DNA from: Apostichopus parvimensis
Lineage: Eukaryota; Echinodermata; Holothuroidea; Aspidochirotida; Stichopodidae
Direction: 5' to 3'
Assembly (NCBI GenBank): GCA_000934455.1
Contig: KN886482.1
Location: forward strand, 63,420-86,309
DNA: 22,890 nt
In this document: positions 8,162 to 18,351 of the stretch, piece after piece
How the letters are laid out: each line of letters starts with the position of its first letter
Position numbering within the stretch: the first letter of the stretch is position 1
Notes under the pieces: generated by a model
Database searches by the model: none
Seen by the model: only the letters and a program-made list of their open reading frames with translations
Told to the model about the DNA's origin: nothing
Program-made: the position numbers and the translations under genes

Positions 8162-8527
8162 TGCCACAATGTTGTGGCAAAAGTCAACTCGAAGTACACT
8201 TATAATACTTCCAGCAAGTCATGCGATGCCTCCATACCGGGTAATGATGCTACACGTCTGTCATGTAATTATAAAAGAGGAAGGTAATACGTCATGCGCT
8301 CAAAGGTCAAGTACCATTGTTGTACAGTCAACAACCACCAGAGTTGCGGTTTTCAGAAAAAGGAACAATGGGGTAATACCTCCGGAGAGCCTATTATTGA
8401 TTTAGGTGTAGAAAAAAACTTAAAAATAAACTTCCCAAATGTAACTAGTCATTTGATGAAAAAACAAACTTATCTTCTTTTTTATTTCCGTTTTTTAACT
8501 TTAATTTTTAAGAATGCATGTGGATGA
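8162..8527 (+). other. Open frame with a single internal stop; possible decayed coding piece
   Basis: One frame runs from TGC at 8162 (just after ACCTAG, a weak acceptor-like site) for 41 codons to a TAA at 8285-8287, then continues open to about 8527. The first part is cysteine-containing (CDASIPGNDATRLSCNYKRGR) and the second contains KYHC, QSCGF and QWGNTSGEP. AAG|GTAATA at 8281-8289 would also serve as a splice donor. The Cys/Trp spacing is loosely reminiscent of a sushi domain, but the match is too weak to call. Chance is the main alternative. Confidence 0.2.
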
Positions 8528-9839
8528 TGTGGAGGTACAAATAATATATATTAGTTTGTTAGGGGTACAAGAATATCTACGCACATAATGGACGCGTCCA
8601 ATAGAGTATTTCGAAACATCTCTACCAGCTGATTTTAATTCAGGTTTAAAATACCACTGCCTGTTGTCAACTATTCCATCTCACATGCAGATAGGAATTT
8701 ATACGCTTAATTCGGATATCCAAGACCAGAGAGTTACAGAAGTCTTCTGTATAAGGATACGTTCTTGAGAAGAATACACCTATATCGTGAGTAGAAAAAC
8801 CCTCCCTTTTTCTTAGTTTTGTATTGGAGGAATGACGCTAATGCTGCATTTACTATAATCTCTCAATCGCCCATTGAAGTTCGTTTAGTAAAGGTTACAT
8901 GCTGGACTGTCTCTCATGCTGGACTATATATATATATATACTGTATATGTACTAAAAAGACTTGAGTTCACTTTAGAACTTTCTTTGTGGTGGGGAGGTA
9001 AAGCGGAGAGAGGAAGGAAGGGTGTGGTAAATGTTAAGGATACTTCCACCGGTCAAGTAATGCATAAATGTACGAACCATTTTGATAGTAGAAAAGGGCT
9101 GATTTAAATCCTTTGTAATGCAACTTGCAAGAAAACTCATCAAAGAGATTAATAGGTATAGATGTTAGTGATTACTGCCCATTTTGTGTTGTCATTGATC
9201 ACTATGTAACTTCAACCAAATTTTCACTCTCTAGTCTCTTCTCTCCTTTTTTCCCCTTTTTTTCTGGTGGAGAGGGGGAGTGGGGGGGGGTGGGTTAAGG
9301 GATTGGAGGTGGAAATAGTAGTATTTAGAACTGGAAAATATAACAAATTTCCAAATGTACCTGTCTCCATGCCCTAAGTGGATCTAGACTTCCTAGAGTC
9401 TTGCATTCATACTTAAGTACGTCTTGAGACTACGCATTAGTTGTACATATACAGTACTTGTTTAAATATTGTTGAACTGTTTACACGACTATGTATCATT
9501 GCCAGTAATCAAGTTTTGTTTCTATTTTCTGTACTTTTTTTGTTGTTATGTAACTTTTCTTTAACATTAAAGAGATGCTTGTAGGATTATACGACGATGT
9601 AGGGAAATGGTGATATTTTCTTCTTTTTTTGTCACTTTTCCAGTTTATGGGGGAGAGGTACAATAGGTCTGTGTATTTTTCTCTGTATATGATTTTACCT
9701 GGCTGCCACATCCTTCTGCATTGACAGGCAGTTGTGCGTGGCAGATAGACATACTGTACTAAGCTTCATTAGCTCTTGAAAATTCTGCTGGCATCTAATT
9801 CCTTTCTTGAAACCAATCAGTGTCTTGGTTAGCACTACT
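8528..9839. other. Intergenic DNA, no gene seen
   Basis: Holds a (TA)8 microsatellite at 8925-8940, a perfect 8-bp-arm hairpin at 8735-8751 (TACAGAAG T CTTCTGTA), and a G-rich tract at 9274-9301. Nothing coding is supported. Confidence 0.55.
9274..9301 (+). other. Candidate G-quadruplex motif
   Basis: Four G runs (5, 9, 3 and 3 G) separated by loops of 3, 1 and 4 bases satisfy the standard G3+N1-7 pattern. A C/T-rich tract precedes it at 9235-9262. The fold is predicted from pattern only. Confidence 0.5.
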
Positions 9840-10860
9840 ACTACTACTATTTATTCCATAATTTTCATGCCCTCTATTGAAAAAATATTGCTTTCTGACT
9901 TCCAAGTGTGTTTGCACTGGGTCTAATGTTCAACTTGTGTCCTCTGGTGCTTTTCTTGTGAAAACAATTTTGGAGTACTTCTCTGGCTCTATATGTCGAT
10001 GTTACCATGCATGATATTATATGCAGTACTTAGGCCCTGCCTCATTTGGCATTGTTCCAGTGTTTTCAAATGCAAGACACTTAATCTTTGTTCATATTCC
10101 ATACGTTTTATTCCCTGCACTTGCTTTTTCATGATCATAATAAGAAACATTTATATATAGCGCTTTACATAACGAATATATCTCAAAGCGCTTTACAAAG
10201 AAAGCAGAGAAAAACCACTACTAATTAAAGTACAGTACTTACCAAAGAGGTAGGTTTTGAGATGAGACTTGAAAGTTTGAAAATTATCAAGACTGTGGTA
10301 AAGGTATTCCACAAACGTGGCGTGCAAACATAGAACACCCTATCGTCATAGAACTTGGTACTTCCGATAGGTTGGTGGAGACTATATGTATTTGAGCAAA
10401 TCCAATGTCTGTAAATCTGCCAGATAAGCTGGTGCCATATCATGTAAGATTTGAAATGTAAGACTTATAATTTTGGATGCATGTTTAACAAGATTGATGT
10501 CTTTCCTTAGATATGCATGCGCATTCCTTGCTGGAAAACAATAATCTTTGTGAGGTCTTATCAGTGATTTATATAGGTTTATGACAGTTTTACTATCATG
10601 TTGCTGAATTTTTTGCCAATTATGCTCTCTGACTTTATTATCCTTCTTTACTTGCTTTGGCACATTGTTTACATGGCTTTTTTGTTTTGTTTTTGTGAAG
10701 AATAACCCCCCAGATCTTTCCCTTCTTTCCTGACTTTGTATTATTCTTCCACTGAGGTTATATACTCAGCTTGTGGGTTATTATATCCAAAATGAAGCAC
10801 TAGCACATTTTAAAAATGCTATGCAAAATTGTCAACATTGCTATACAAGTGCAAAGATGC
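9840..10860 (-). pseudogene. CR1-like LINE C-terminal fossil, split by another LINE
   Basis: Read on the minus strand from about 10810: VLHFGYNNPQAEY (10763-10803), an EEKDLG-like EGKDLGG, then LYKSLIRPHKDYC and KDINLVKHASK (to 10472), all typical of the thumb and connection region of CR1-type reverse transcriptase. The frame then changes into a different LINE (10133-10471) and resumes at about 10132 with KQVQGIKRMEYEQRL, HLKTLEQCQMRQGL, YNIMHG, and the canonical TRGHKLN (9930-9955), ending near an (AGT)n run at 9836-9849. Stops and frameshifts are present. The catalytic domain upstream is missing. Two pieces of one CR1 copy separated by a nested element is the simplest reading. Confidence 0.75.
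10133..10471 (-). mobile_element. 3' end of a second LINE type nested in the CR1 fossil
   Basis: On the minus strand: ILHDMAPAYLADLQTL, then a frame change into YDDRVFYVCTPRLWNTF and FKLSSLISKPTSLV, the C-terminal signature of a LINE (the PxYLxxL ... GDRxFxxAxPxLWNxLP ... FKxxLKTYLF pattern). Its 3' untranslated tail, at 10136-10204 on the plus strand, has the GCGCTTTACA...TCAAAGCGCTTTACA hairpin-like end. A related tail lies at 18352-18425. 5'-truncated and degenerate. L2-like is my best guess for the clade. Confidence 0.7.
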
Positions 10861-10947
10861 ATAGCAGTTTTGTACACAGGCACCATATAGTATCTTTAAA
10901 AAAGTTTAAGTCCATTGTAGAGCTTGGTCATTTTGATGTCCTATCTC

Positions 10948-11559
10948 CAGTGGCGGAGCGTCCATACAGTCAGGGGGGCGGATGCCCCCCCTGACGATCT
11001 GAAATGGACTGCTGGCTCCATTTTCAGCTTTTTACCACCTTTTACTTATTTGCGATTATTGACTTTTTTATTGCGCTCTCATCTACCTATTGACATTTGT
11101 CACAAGGCCAGGAAAGGGTCATTTCCGGCGATCTAGGAAGTATCTTTNNNNNNNNNNNNNNNNNNNNNNNNNNNNNNNNNNNNNNNNNNNNNNNNNNNNN
11201 NNNNNNNNNNNNNNNNNNNNNNNNNNNNNNNNNNNNNNNNNNNNNNNAGCGTCCATACAGTCAGGGGGGCGGATGCCCCCCCTGACGGACTCAAATGGAC
11301 TGCTGGCGCCCTTTTCAGCTTTTTACCACTTTTTACTTATTTGCGATTATTTACTTTTTTATTGCGCTCTCATCTACCTATTGACATTTGTCACAAGGCC
11401 AGGAAAGGGTCATTTCCGGCGATCTAGGAAGTATCTTTACTCAAAAAAATTCTGTATGTTCCGCCCCAACCTGTGGTGGCGCTCCGCTTAGATAGTGTCG
11501 AAAGCGCCCCTACAGACCATTCTCGCCCCCCTTGACCAATACCCCTAGCTCCGCCACTG
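10948..11559 (-). mobile_element. Second hAT-like MITE copy, broken by a scaffold gap
   Basis: Starts CAGTGGCGGAGC at 10948 and ends GCTCCGCCACTG at 11559; read in reverse it matches the 6784-7174 element along its length, lacking that copy's roughly 57-bp insert. Flanks CCTATCTC (10940-10947) and CCTATTCC (11560-11567) agree at 6 of 8 positions, consistent with one decayed target duplication. The first 200 bases run into 100 Ns, and the sequence resumes nine bases inside the same element. The two 191-bp pieces, 10957-11147 and 11248-11438, are equal in length and differ at seven positions by my count. Confidence 0.85.
11148..11247. other. Scaffold gap (100 N)
   Basis: Exactly 100 undetermined bases, the usual placeholder for a gap of unknown size. 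Both gap edges lie in the same repeat. Confidence 0.98.
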
Positions 11560-13802
11560 CCTATTCCATCTCTGCATGTAGTTGAAATTATGCATTTATA
11601 TTGTCATATAAAATAAAAATGATTTTTGTCATGTAGGATATAGGAATTTTCTATCCCATATTTCTAAAGGATGCTATATAGTATGCTATACCACATTTAC
11701 AATAATTACTATAAATGGCGTGTAGTGTCTGTGGTTTGCATCATAAATTCTTATTACTATTATATGAGATCTTTCTTTCTCTGAAGGTGTGTAAACATGA
11801 TGTAATAAGCTTGTAAATTATCACTGACCCGATTTTTACAGATCTATTTACCCCTGATCTTCACTCATTTGTGAAATGATGTGGGCTTTGAATTTTAAAA
11901 AAAAGTATCAAAAAACAATTAAATTCAGATCAGCCAATTACTTTACGAAGGCCTCAATAAAACAGCTCTCTATTATTTCACATGACACCGGATAAACACT
12001 ATCTCTATATCGATACGCTCTTTTGTGTACTCGAAGGTCACGCAATGGTGATTCACCAGTCCTGTTGGTGTTTCTTTGATGGACAGCTGTTCGAATAAAG
12101 GATTGCGAAATAATGACGAAATTGTACTAAGTAAGGGACTACTCACGCAGTACACAGACAATAGATATACACTAACACGAGGATCCAAGACTAAAAGGTC
12201 GTGATTACCCGATATCCACGAGTATTTTCTTGAATGCAGCCATAAAACACGAAGGAATAATACATGAGAGATTTAAACATGAAGTTATTCATTTTCCAAT
12301 AGGTTCGTGCAGAAAAAGCAAGCATTTTAGTTCATATATTCAATTCGACGATAGACTACGAACACTAGCCTACGATCACTTATTCTACGAGTCTGCCTGA
12401 CTAATTGTACTATATATAGACCAAAAAGGCGGCAATTGTAGTTGTAGTTGTAAAATAGTAATGTAGGCCTAACCGTGTTATGTTACGTTATGAAATTATG
12501 ATCGTAACATACTACCGTCTAGTCTAAAGCCTAGGTGTCAGTTTCGCGAATCGGAAAATATACATGCCCTAAAACGTTACTAGGCTAGGCCTACACTATG
12601 CCATTCTGAATTTTGTTCGTAGTTGTCTGGTAATTTAACATGTTTTCTTATTTTAATCATGAATGTTCACTAAAAGTAACAGTTAAAAACTTCTTTTAGA
12701 CTAAAAGTCTGTCAATTACTAATTAGCCTAGGTAACCAGTGTTGGGAATGTTACCCAAATAGGCTACAGTAGCATACAAGGTGATTGCTGCAGTTAGCAT
12801 GAAAGGTTCTGTTGTGGTAGGCCCACTTAGAAAAGAGATATAAAATTATTGAAAAAGATTCACAGAATCTGTAAACAATCTGTTAACAATGTATGAGTAT
12901 TCAACGCCGTTGTCAGAAGCGGAGAAATTAAATCACTTTGAATGCGGCACTTTTAACGGCAGTAGGCTAGGCCTAAATAATGCTTTGCAATTTGACTTCA
13001 AAATACACCTTCCAGAATTAGTATTATTTCACTAAATATTCATTTGTGATGACAATTGATCAATGTTGCAAAATAAAGTTAAAAAGCAATTTTGTGAGTA
13101 CCACAATCTGATCACAAGAAGAAGTCCGGCAATAATTGACAACATTGCAAAAATGTTAGAGGTATCTGACTATTGGTGCTTGCAGCTTTTACAGTTTAAT
13201 TGCTCTAAAAATTTCATCCTCTTGTCTGATTTTGATATAAAAGGTTCAGGGAATGTTATCAGTCAGCATCATGTTGTTATGTTTCAAAATGTAGGTTATT
13301 CCTACCTAAGTTAATGAGATTGGAAAAGCTATGAATCTTGCACATAGTTCTAGGTATCTAGGATAAGATATATAAAACTGCAGAAATCTATGTTAATGCT
13401 TACATTGCCGTGCTGGTGGTGTAAGATAACTTCTCAATGCTAAAAGCTGAAAACTAGAATGTTTATAATTCAAAGGTAATATCAAAACTTGTTGAAAATG
13501 AAGCCTTTACAATATGCATGAAATATAAGACTCTTGAAGTTAGGCTAGGGTTTGCCCTGCATTGCTTATGAAAATCAAAGAGTCTAGGCATGGGCTAAGT
13601 TTAAATCAAGCCTTGGTTGTAGTCAGAATTTGATAGCAACCTGAGTGGATCTATGGTAGCACTGAACTGATTGTCAGGCTTATTTCACTAAGTAATTAAA
13701 AGTTTACTAATACCACTTCAAATTTGTCATAAGCTATAATTAATAAGATGATTGTCTGCATCCTGCTCCCATTCCTCTCATTTGCCACCCCACCTGCCAC
13801 CC
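11560..13802. other. AT-rich intergenic DNA, no gene seen
   Basis: No supported coding exon. The frames 11973-12188 (minus) and 13063-13314 (plus) are short, have ordinary AT-rich composition and match nothing I recognise. A hairpin with 9-bp arms lies at 12479-12511 (TATGTTACG / CGTAACATA). This may include the unseen promoter or 5' noncoding exon of the transporter gene, but I cannot place either. Confidence 0.5.
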
Positions 13803-14084
13803 ACTCCATTAGGTTCAGAATTCTAATTTGTCATCATCATCATCAACTTCGATGCTGTTGGCCAAAGGCCATTTCATCGCTCCACAGAAAAATAAACTCC
13901 ACAAATTAAACTCCAGAAGTTGCTGTTGAAAATCAAACACTCCAGGTTTATCCTTCCAGAATGAATCAAGCCTCGACTTAAAACAGTTCAAAGAGGGAGA
14001 ATTAACAACATGTTCTGGCAAAGAATTCCAGTAACTAATAGATCTCTGCGTAAAATTCTTTTGACGAAGCGAAGTGACATACTC
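13803..14084 (-). pseudogene. LINE reverse-transcriptase C-terminal fragment
   Basis: On the minus strand an open frame of about 90 residues reads RQKNFTQRSISYWNSLPEH, then VVNSPSLNCFKSRLDSFWKD, ending in a short Asp run from a GAT microsatellite (near 13830-13850) and a stop. The WNSLPxxVVxxxSxxxFKxRLDxxW pattern is the usual C-terminus of CR1/L2-type LINE ORF2, and trinucleotide tails are common at such 3' ends. The catalytic domain is absent, so it is a 5'-truncated copy. It lies about 330 bp upstream of the transporter start exon and in the opposite orientation. Confidence 0.8.
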
Positions 14085-14377
14085 TGGAATTCATTACAAT
14101 AATTTGGCTTCCCAACTTTTAATATGTAATGGTGATGACTTATTGACACTATATCTAAAACCTGAAGTACAGTAAGAGTTCAGTAAGTAGCTTGTAAATA
14201 AGCCTTAATTTATTTCTCCCATGTCTAAAACTTGTAACTCAATAAATGATGTACAGAAAGGTTACAGAGCATACACAGAGTTCCAAGAATTTAAGTTCAT
14301 AGATCAGTAATTTGATAATAAAATTGTTTACCCATGGGGAAAGTATTTGAAATTGACCTCAGAACCGATATCACACG

Positions 14378-14411
14378 CACTCTCTTTCTCTCTCTCCCTG
14401 TTCTTTGGCAG
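14378..14411 (+). promoter_or_regulatory. Polypyrimidine tract and 3' splice site before the start exon
   Basis: A long CT-rich run (ACTCTCTTTCTCTCTCTCCC and onward) ends in TTCTTTGGCAG at 14411, a strong acceptor. It implies that the transporter has at least one upstream 5' noncoding exon, spliced to position 14412. Confidence 0.7.
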
Positions 14412-14454
14412 ATATATACACTTTAAACCATATTATTAACAAACACTTACAGCC
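14412..14454 (+). other. 5' untranslated part of the start exon
   Basis: 43 AT-rich bases between the inferred acceptor and the start codon, without an upstream ATG. A weaker alternative acceptor, ACTTACAG, lies at 14452, only two bases before the ATG. Confidence 0.55.
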
Positions 14455-14804
14455 ATGGGTTCTTCAGAGGTGACTTGGAACCCCAAGAGTGGTGCTGAAA
14501 TTGAGTTTTCAGATAATGGTGGATCAGCCAATCACAGCCATGAAAATGGTCACAGTTTACCATCAATATGCACACCATCGAGAAGGCAGAATGGTTACAC
14601 AACTCTGCCACAAGAAGACATTTCAGATGGCACAGTGCAAGAGAACGGATCCAAACACAACCACTTAATAACAAAGACACCAAAGGGTTACACGTCTATG
14701 GAGGACATACAATTAACAAACAATTCTTCTCACCAGAATGGTGGAACAAAGGAGAAGTTAGAGAAAGGTGTTGATGAAGGAGACACAGGCCCACCAATAG
14801 ACAA
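14455..14804 (+). CDS. Equilibrative nucleoside transporter, first coding exon (cytosolic N-terminal tail)
   Basis: Encodes residues 1-116 and two bases of codon 117 of an SLC29/ENT-family transporter, a membrane carrier that moves nucleosides down their gradient. The ATG sits in a strong Kozak context (GCCATGG), 43 bases after the acceptor at 14411, with no upstream ATG between. The tail is hydrophilic, rich in Ser, Thr, Asn, Gly, His and Glu, with no membrane segment or signal peptide, as expected for the ENT cytosolic N-terminus, but it is much longer than that of human ENT1. It has an internal imperfect repeat: NGYTTLPQEDI (residues 46-56) and KGYTSMEDI (77-85). Both contain GYxxPhi, a form of tyrosine sorting signal, and SMED is a CK2-like site. 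The exon ends at GACAA|GTAAGT (14804/14805), phase 2; reading on would hit TAA at once. The ENT assignment rests on the next exon, which joins in frame. ENT1/2/3 subtype is not resolved. Confidence 0.85.
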
Positions 14805-15570
14805 GTAAGTTGCTTTTATCATTTTATGTCTTTCTATTTTTCATTTCTTTGACATATCTGTTGGTTTACAGTTTTATATACCAAGTTACTGCTGCATGTA
14901 CTATCAAATGCCAAATTAGTTTAGTCAGCATTCATTCACTTCTTTTCTATTTTTTATTTCTTTCGGTAATGCATTTCAAATCTCTTTTTGAGTACATTAT
15001 ATAGTAAAGCAGGTCTTTAGTTTAACTTTTCAATGACCACCAACTTCACACTTGCAGGTTGGTAGCTTCATGAAACAAAAGTTAGTTAATATGCGATCAG
15101 TTATTGTGATGAATTATTGACAATAGTCCCAGGTGCATGAAGGTTTTTCAGGATACACCCATCCTACACATACAGTATATCTCATGTTATGGTAACCAGG
15201 GTAAAATGTTGATTATATAATGACGACAGCTTTTCTTAAGTGCCGATACCCAGAAAAGTACTGCTCATGGCACTGTACAACTAATGTACAAAGTTGCTGC
15301 TTGTCACGTGCAACATAACCGAAGTCTAGGTTATACAAAAACATAACAAAATTAAAACGACATTATTACTCACCAGTTCATCTAGTAAAGCAATAACAAA
15401 ACCCTAGTCCGCTGTGTCCGATTGAAATTAAAAGAATTGTTTGGTAGCCCTTAGAAGTTACCTTAAAATGATAAATAATTTTCCAAACATGTTTTCAAAG
15501 TATGACAGAGGAGCGATTTTTTAATCGTTTAGGATGAATATTTCAAATATACTTTGAATAGTAGCGAACG

Positions 15571-15578
15571 TGACGTCA
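15571..15578. promoter_or_regulatory. Full CRE palindrome inside intron 1
   Basis: TGACGTCA in the context GCGAACGTGACGTCATCTTCGC. A CpG-containing full CRE inside an otherwise AT-rich intron could mark an enhancer or an internal promoter. An ATG with a donor-like site follows at 15645-15668, but it does not fit the phase of the next exon. Function is unproven. Confidence 0.3.
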
Positions 15579-16124
15579 TCTTCGCAATTGCAGGTTGCGA
15601 CATAACCCATGCTACATACAGTTCCTACAGTGATAACAACAAAAATGTCTTCCTTATTAATTTTCGGTGAGATTTCTTATAAATATTTTATGTTTTAAAA
15701 AATTGTTAAGCCGTCATATATGTAGTGTATCTGTAATTTCGAGGTCTTTGTGTAACACAAGATAAATTTAAACAGCAGACTCTTCGTTGTTTATACGTTG
15801 CGCTGTCCAGCTCCAGTGCAAAGAATAATGGCATGTAGTCTACTGTAACGTTTACATTTTGATAGTTCTACAAAGTCTAAGCTTCTCGGTACTAAATTCT
15901 GCTCTGACATCGATTCCGCCATGTTTCACCTTTCGATGTGCCAAATACTTTTCAAGCTTCCTTTTACTGTAAAGTTGCTTTGTGAATTTTATTTCAGCCA
16001 TTTGGAAGAAGGGTTTGTTTAAAAGTGAGAGTGTATTATGTGCAATGCTATGTACTTACGTTCGAAGTTGTTAGCTCGTCGTGTTGAGCGGTCGTAGTCG
16101 AAAGTCTAAGTGATGTAAGTTCAA

Positions 16125-16173
16125 ACTAGCGATACTACAAAGGTAATTGAGTAACCTTTGTAGTAACTAGCGA
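16125..16173. mobile_element. 33-bp palindrome flanked by 8-bp direct repeats
   Basis: TACTACAAAGGT (16133-16144), a nine-base loop, and ACCTTTGTAGTA (16154-16165) form perfect 12-bp arms. Exact ACTAGCGA copies abut both sides (16125-16132, 16166-16173). Same layout as 3380-3419, although these ends (TACTA) do not match the hAT YARNG consensus. Confidence 0.6.
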
Positions 16174-16183
16174 TACTACAAAA

Positions 16184-16209
16184 GGAACAATACATAAATG
16201 TATTGTTCC
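16184..16209. repeat. 26-bp near-perfect palindrome, 12-bp arms
   Basis: GGAACAATACAT (16184-16195), AA, ATGTATTGTTCC (16198-16209). It begins ten bases after the preceding micro-insertion. No immediate direct repeats, but CTACAAA occurs at 16176-16182 and 16218-16224 on either side. Confidence 0.6.
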
Positions 16210-18351
16210 CACTTTGTCTACAAATGCCTACTGTATGTATTTCTTTATAAGTGGATGATCAAATTTTTCAATAGTTAATTAGTTTGTTATTTGCCGAAAA
16301 AATTTAAGAACTTAGATAAACTTAAAAAATCAAAAATGCTGCAGCGAGGGGAGTTTGACAGTTGGGATCAGGTTTTCGTCCTTTCAGTTGTTTTGTCTAA
16401 AGTTCTCAGTTTAGTCTGGACTATTCTTGCAACAGTTTAGTTTAAGCTCATTGTCTACGATTTACTATAATTATGATTAAATAAATTTGTAGATGAAGCT
16501 TCATTGAATTAGGCTTATATTCATTCGTCCACCACAAAACTGTCTGTCCAGAGCTATAGTCCATCGGTTTTATTATATTAACTGGCTTAAGACTGTACAG
16601 TCGTTGGAAACAATATTTAGTCAGGCCTATTCTAACGACTGATCAGTCTGTGTGAGTTCACACGTGGGTCGTTGGAATTATGTAATATATGCTGCAAGAA
16701 GCCTTCCAAGTATTAAACAATATCGGATTAACTTCGGACGGTCAATATAACGATGGCATGAAGTTATAGACATACTGTACACATGATATATCATGCATGG
16801 TAGCAGGTTATCTCGTTGGGTAACATATATGTGGCAAGGGGTATGTGGGCCTCGTAGTGATGAAAGAAAGCAACATAATAATAGGATAATATTCAACTTG
16901 AGACGCAATTTGCCGGTATTTGAGAATTCCTGTCAATTACGGATTAAAGTCAACCATGAACTGGCTTAAAGCCTTAAACAGAGCCTTTAAATGCATTTTG
17001 TAATTTTCGTCCAATTTTATTTGGTGCCCACCAATGTCAGCCAGGGGGAGGGGAAAGACATTTGACTGGGGGTTCCCATGCCTCACTGGTTAGGCCACTG
17101 GATGAAATGTACAGGATATTTGAACCTTTACAGTAAGTCTGTAATGATGTCAAATACTTTACTTCCTGAACAGGAAACACTAAGTTTTTTTGAAAAAATA
17201 ATATTGTGTTGCTTTTGGTAATTTTATGTTCTATGCCAAGTGAAAATAATGTACTTTAATAACAGTTACTGTAATGTTCATTGGCATCACTAATTCAGTT
17301 TCAGTAGAAAGGGCTCCATTAAACATTGAAATTTTCAGATACAAGGAAATTGAATCATTCCATTCTATTAACTTTTTATAATTTTCATTTGATAATTGTT
17401 TGAGGATGTTTTTTTACTTTGGTAAAGGTTGCCAGAAATGGGTGACAAAACACAACCAAAATATTACTTTCTCATCATGAAATAAACAGTAACAGTACTA
17501 TTGTACTAGGCCAGTCAGCCTACAGTACATTGAAAATTGTCAGCAAATTGCATCATACCAACATTTGAAAGTGGAGTCTTAAAAACCATTAAAAAACAGA
17601 ACATTTGACTTGAAAAAAAAAGAAGCAGACAGCTCCAATCTATAATTTTATCTTTGTCAGACCCGGGCTTTCTCTTTCATCTCATCTTGTGTATTTCTGG
17701 TATTTAAACTTGTCTGTCTGCCTAGGACTGTTAGTTCTTGAACTAAATGAACTGGTAAATTGTTGTTTTTACTTTCCAAACATCCAGTCTGGAAAGTCAG
17801 CTGCTGTTTGATGAATTAGCACAAGTGGTGAGGATCTGAACCATTAGATACTGTACAGTGTACACTGAGCTATAGCATGTTTGAAATTACTTACATACTA
17901 CAACTGTACACACCATGTTTGGAGACCCCGCTAATGCAAGTTATGAACAATATCATTCAATCCCTACCTACTGTAGTACACCGATTGGAATGTGTGTGTA
18001 CGTGTTGCTAATGTAACGGAATGAAAGAATCGGTTGTTAATATCATATGATACAAGATACACAGTAGTAAATAGTGTGTGGAACTGTGGATTGTCAAAGA
18101 TACAGTACATTTAATACAGTACCTCTCCCTGGGATGGCATAGTAAAATGTCAAGGCATCAATGAAATGTGTAAGGTCTGTAACCTATCAGTGAGATGAAT
18201 CATATGTCATTCACAGAAAATCATGACTGAGATGTTGTATGCATATTCATAGGTAATTTTTAGCGTACACTCTGTAGTACAGTGTAAGTAGTGTGAGCAA
18301 AGAATACAGAAACTGTTTAACTTAGTAGATTGCATATGTAGTTGATGATTC

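Noticed and set aside
10924..11491. Long open frames on both sides of the N gap
   Set aside because: They are translations of the hAT-like MITE, which also appear in the 6784-7174 copy on the other strand, and are extended artificially through Ns.
12471..12519. A fourth palindromic micro-insertion (9-bp arms at 12479-12511)
   Set aside because: The flanks share only an offset, imperfect ACCGT word, not abutting exact repeats, so it does not meet the standard of the other three.
12737..12760. Another hAT-like end beginning CAGTGTTGGG
   Set aside because: No matching inverted end or target duplication was found. Ten bases alone are not enough.
13063..13314. An 83-codon frame as an exon or small gene
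   Set aside because: No recognisable motif, no good start context, and no splice sites that link it to the transporter. It is compatible with chance in AT-rich DNA.
15645..15666. Alternative first coding exon of the transporter (ATG plus seven codons and a GTGAGA donor)
   Set aside because: It would end in phase 1, whereas the exon at 19447 needs an incoming phase 2. Joining them loses the membrane-helix frame. It is kept only as a question about noncoding starts.
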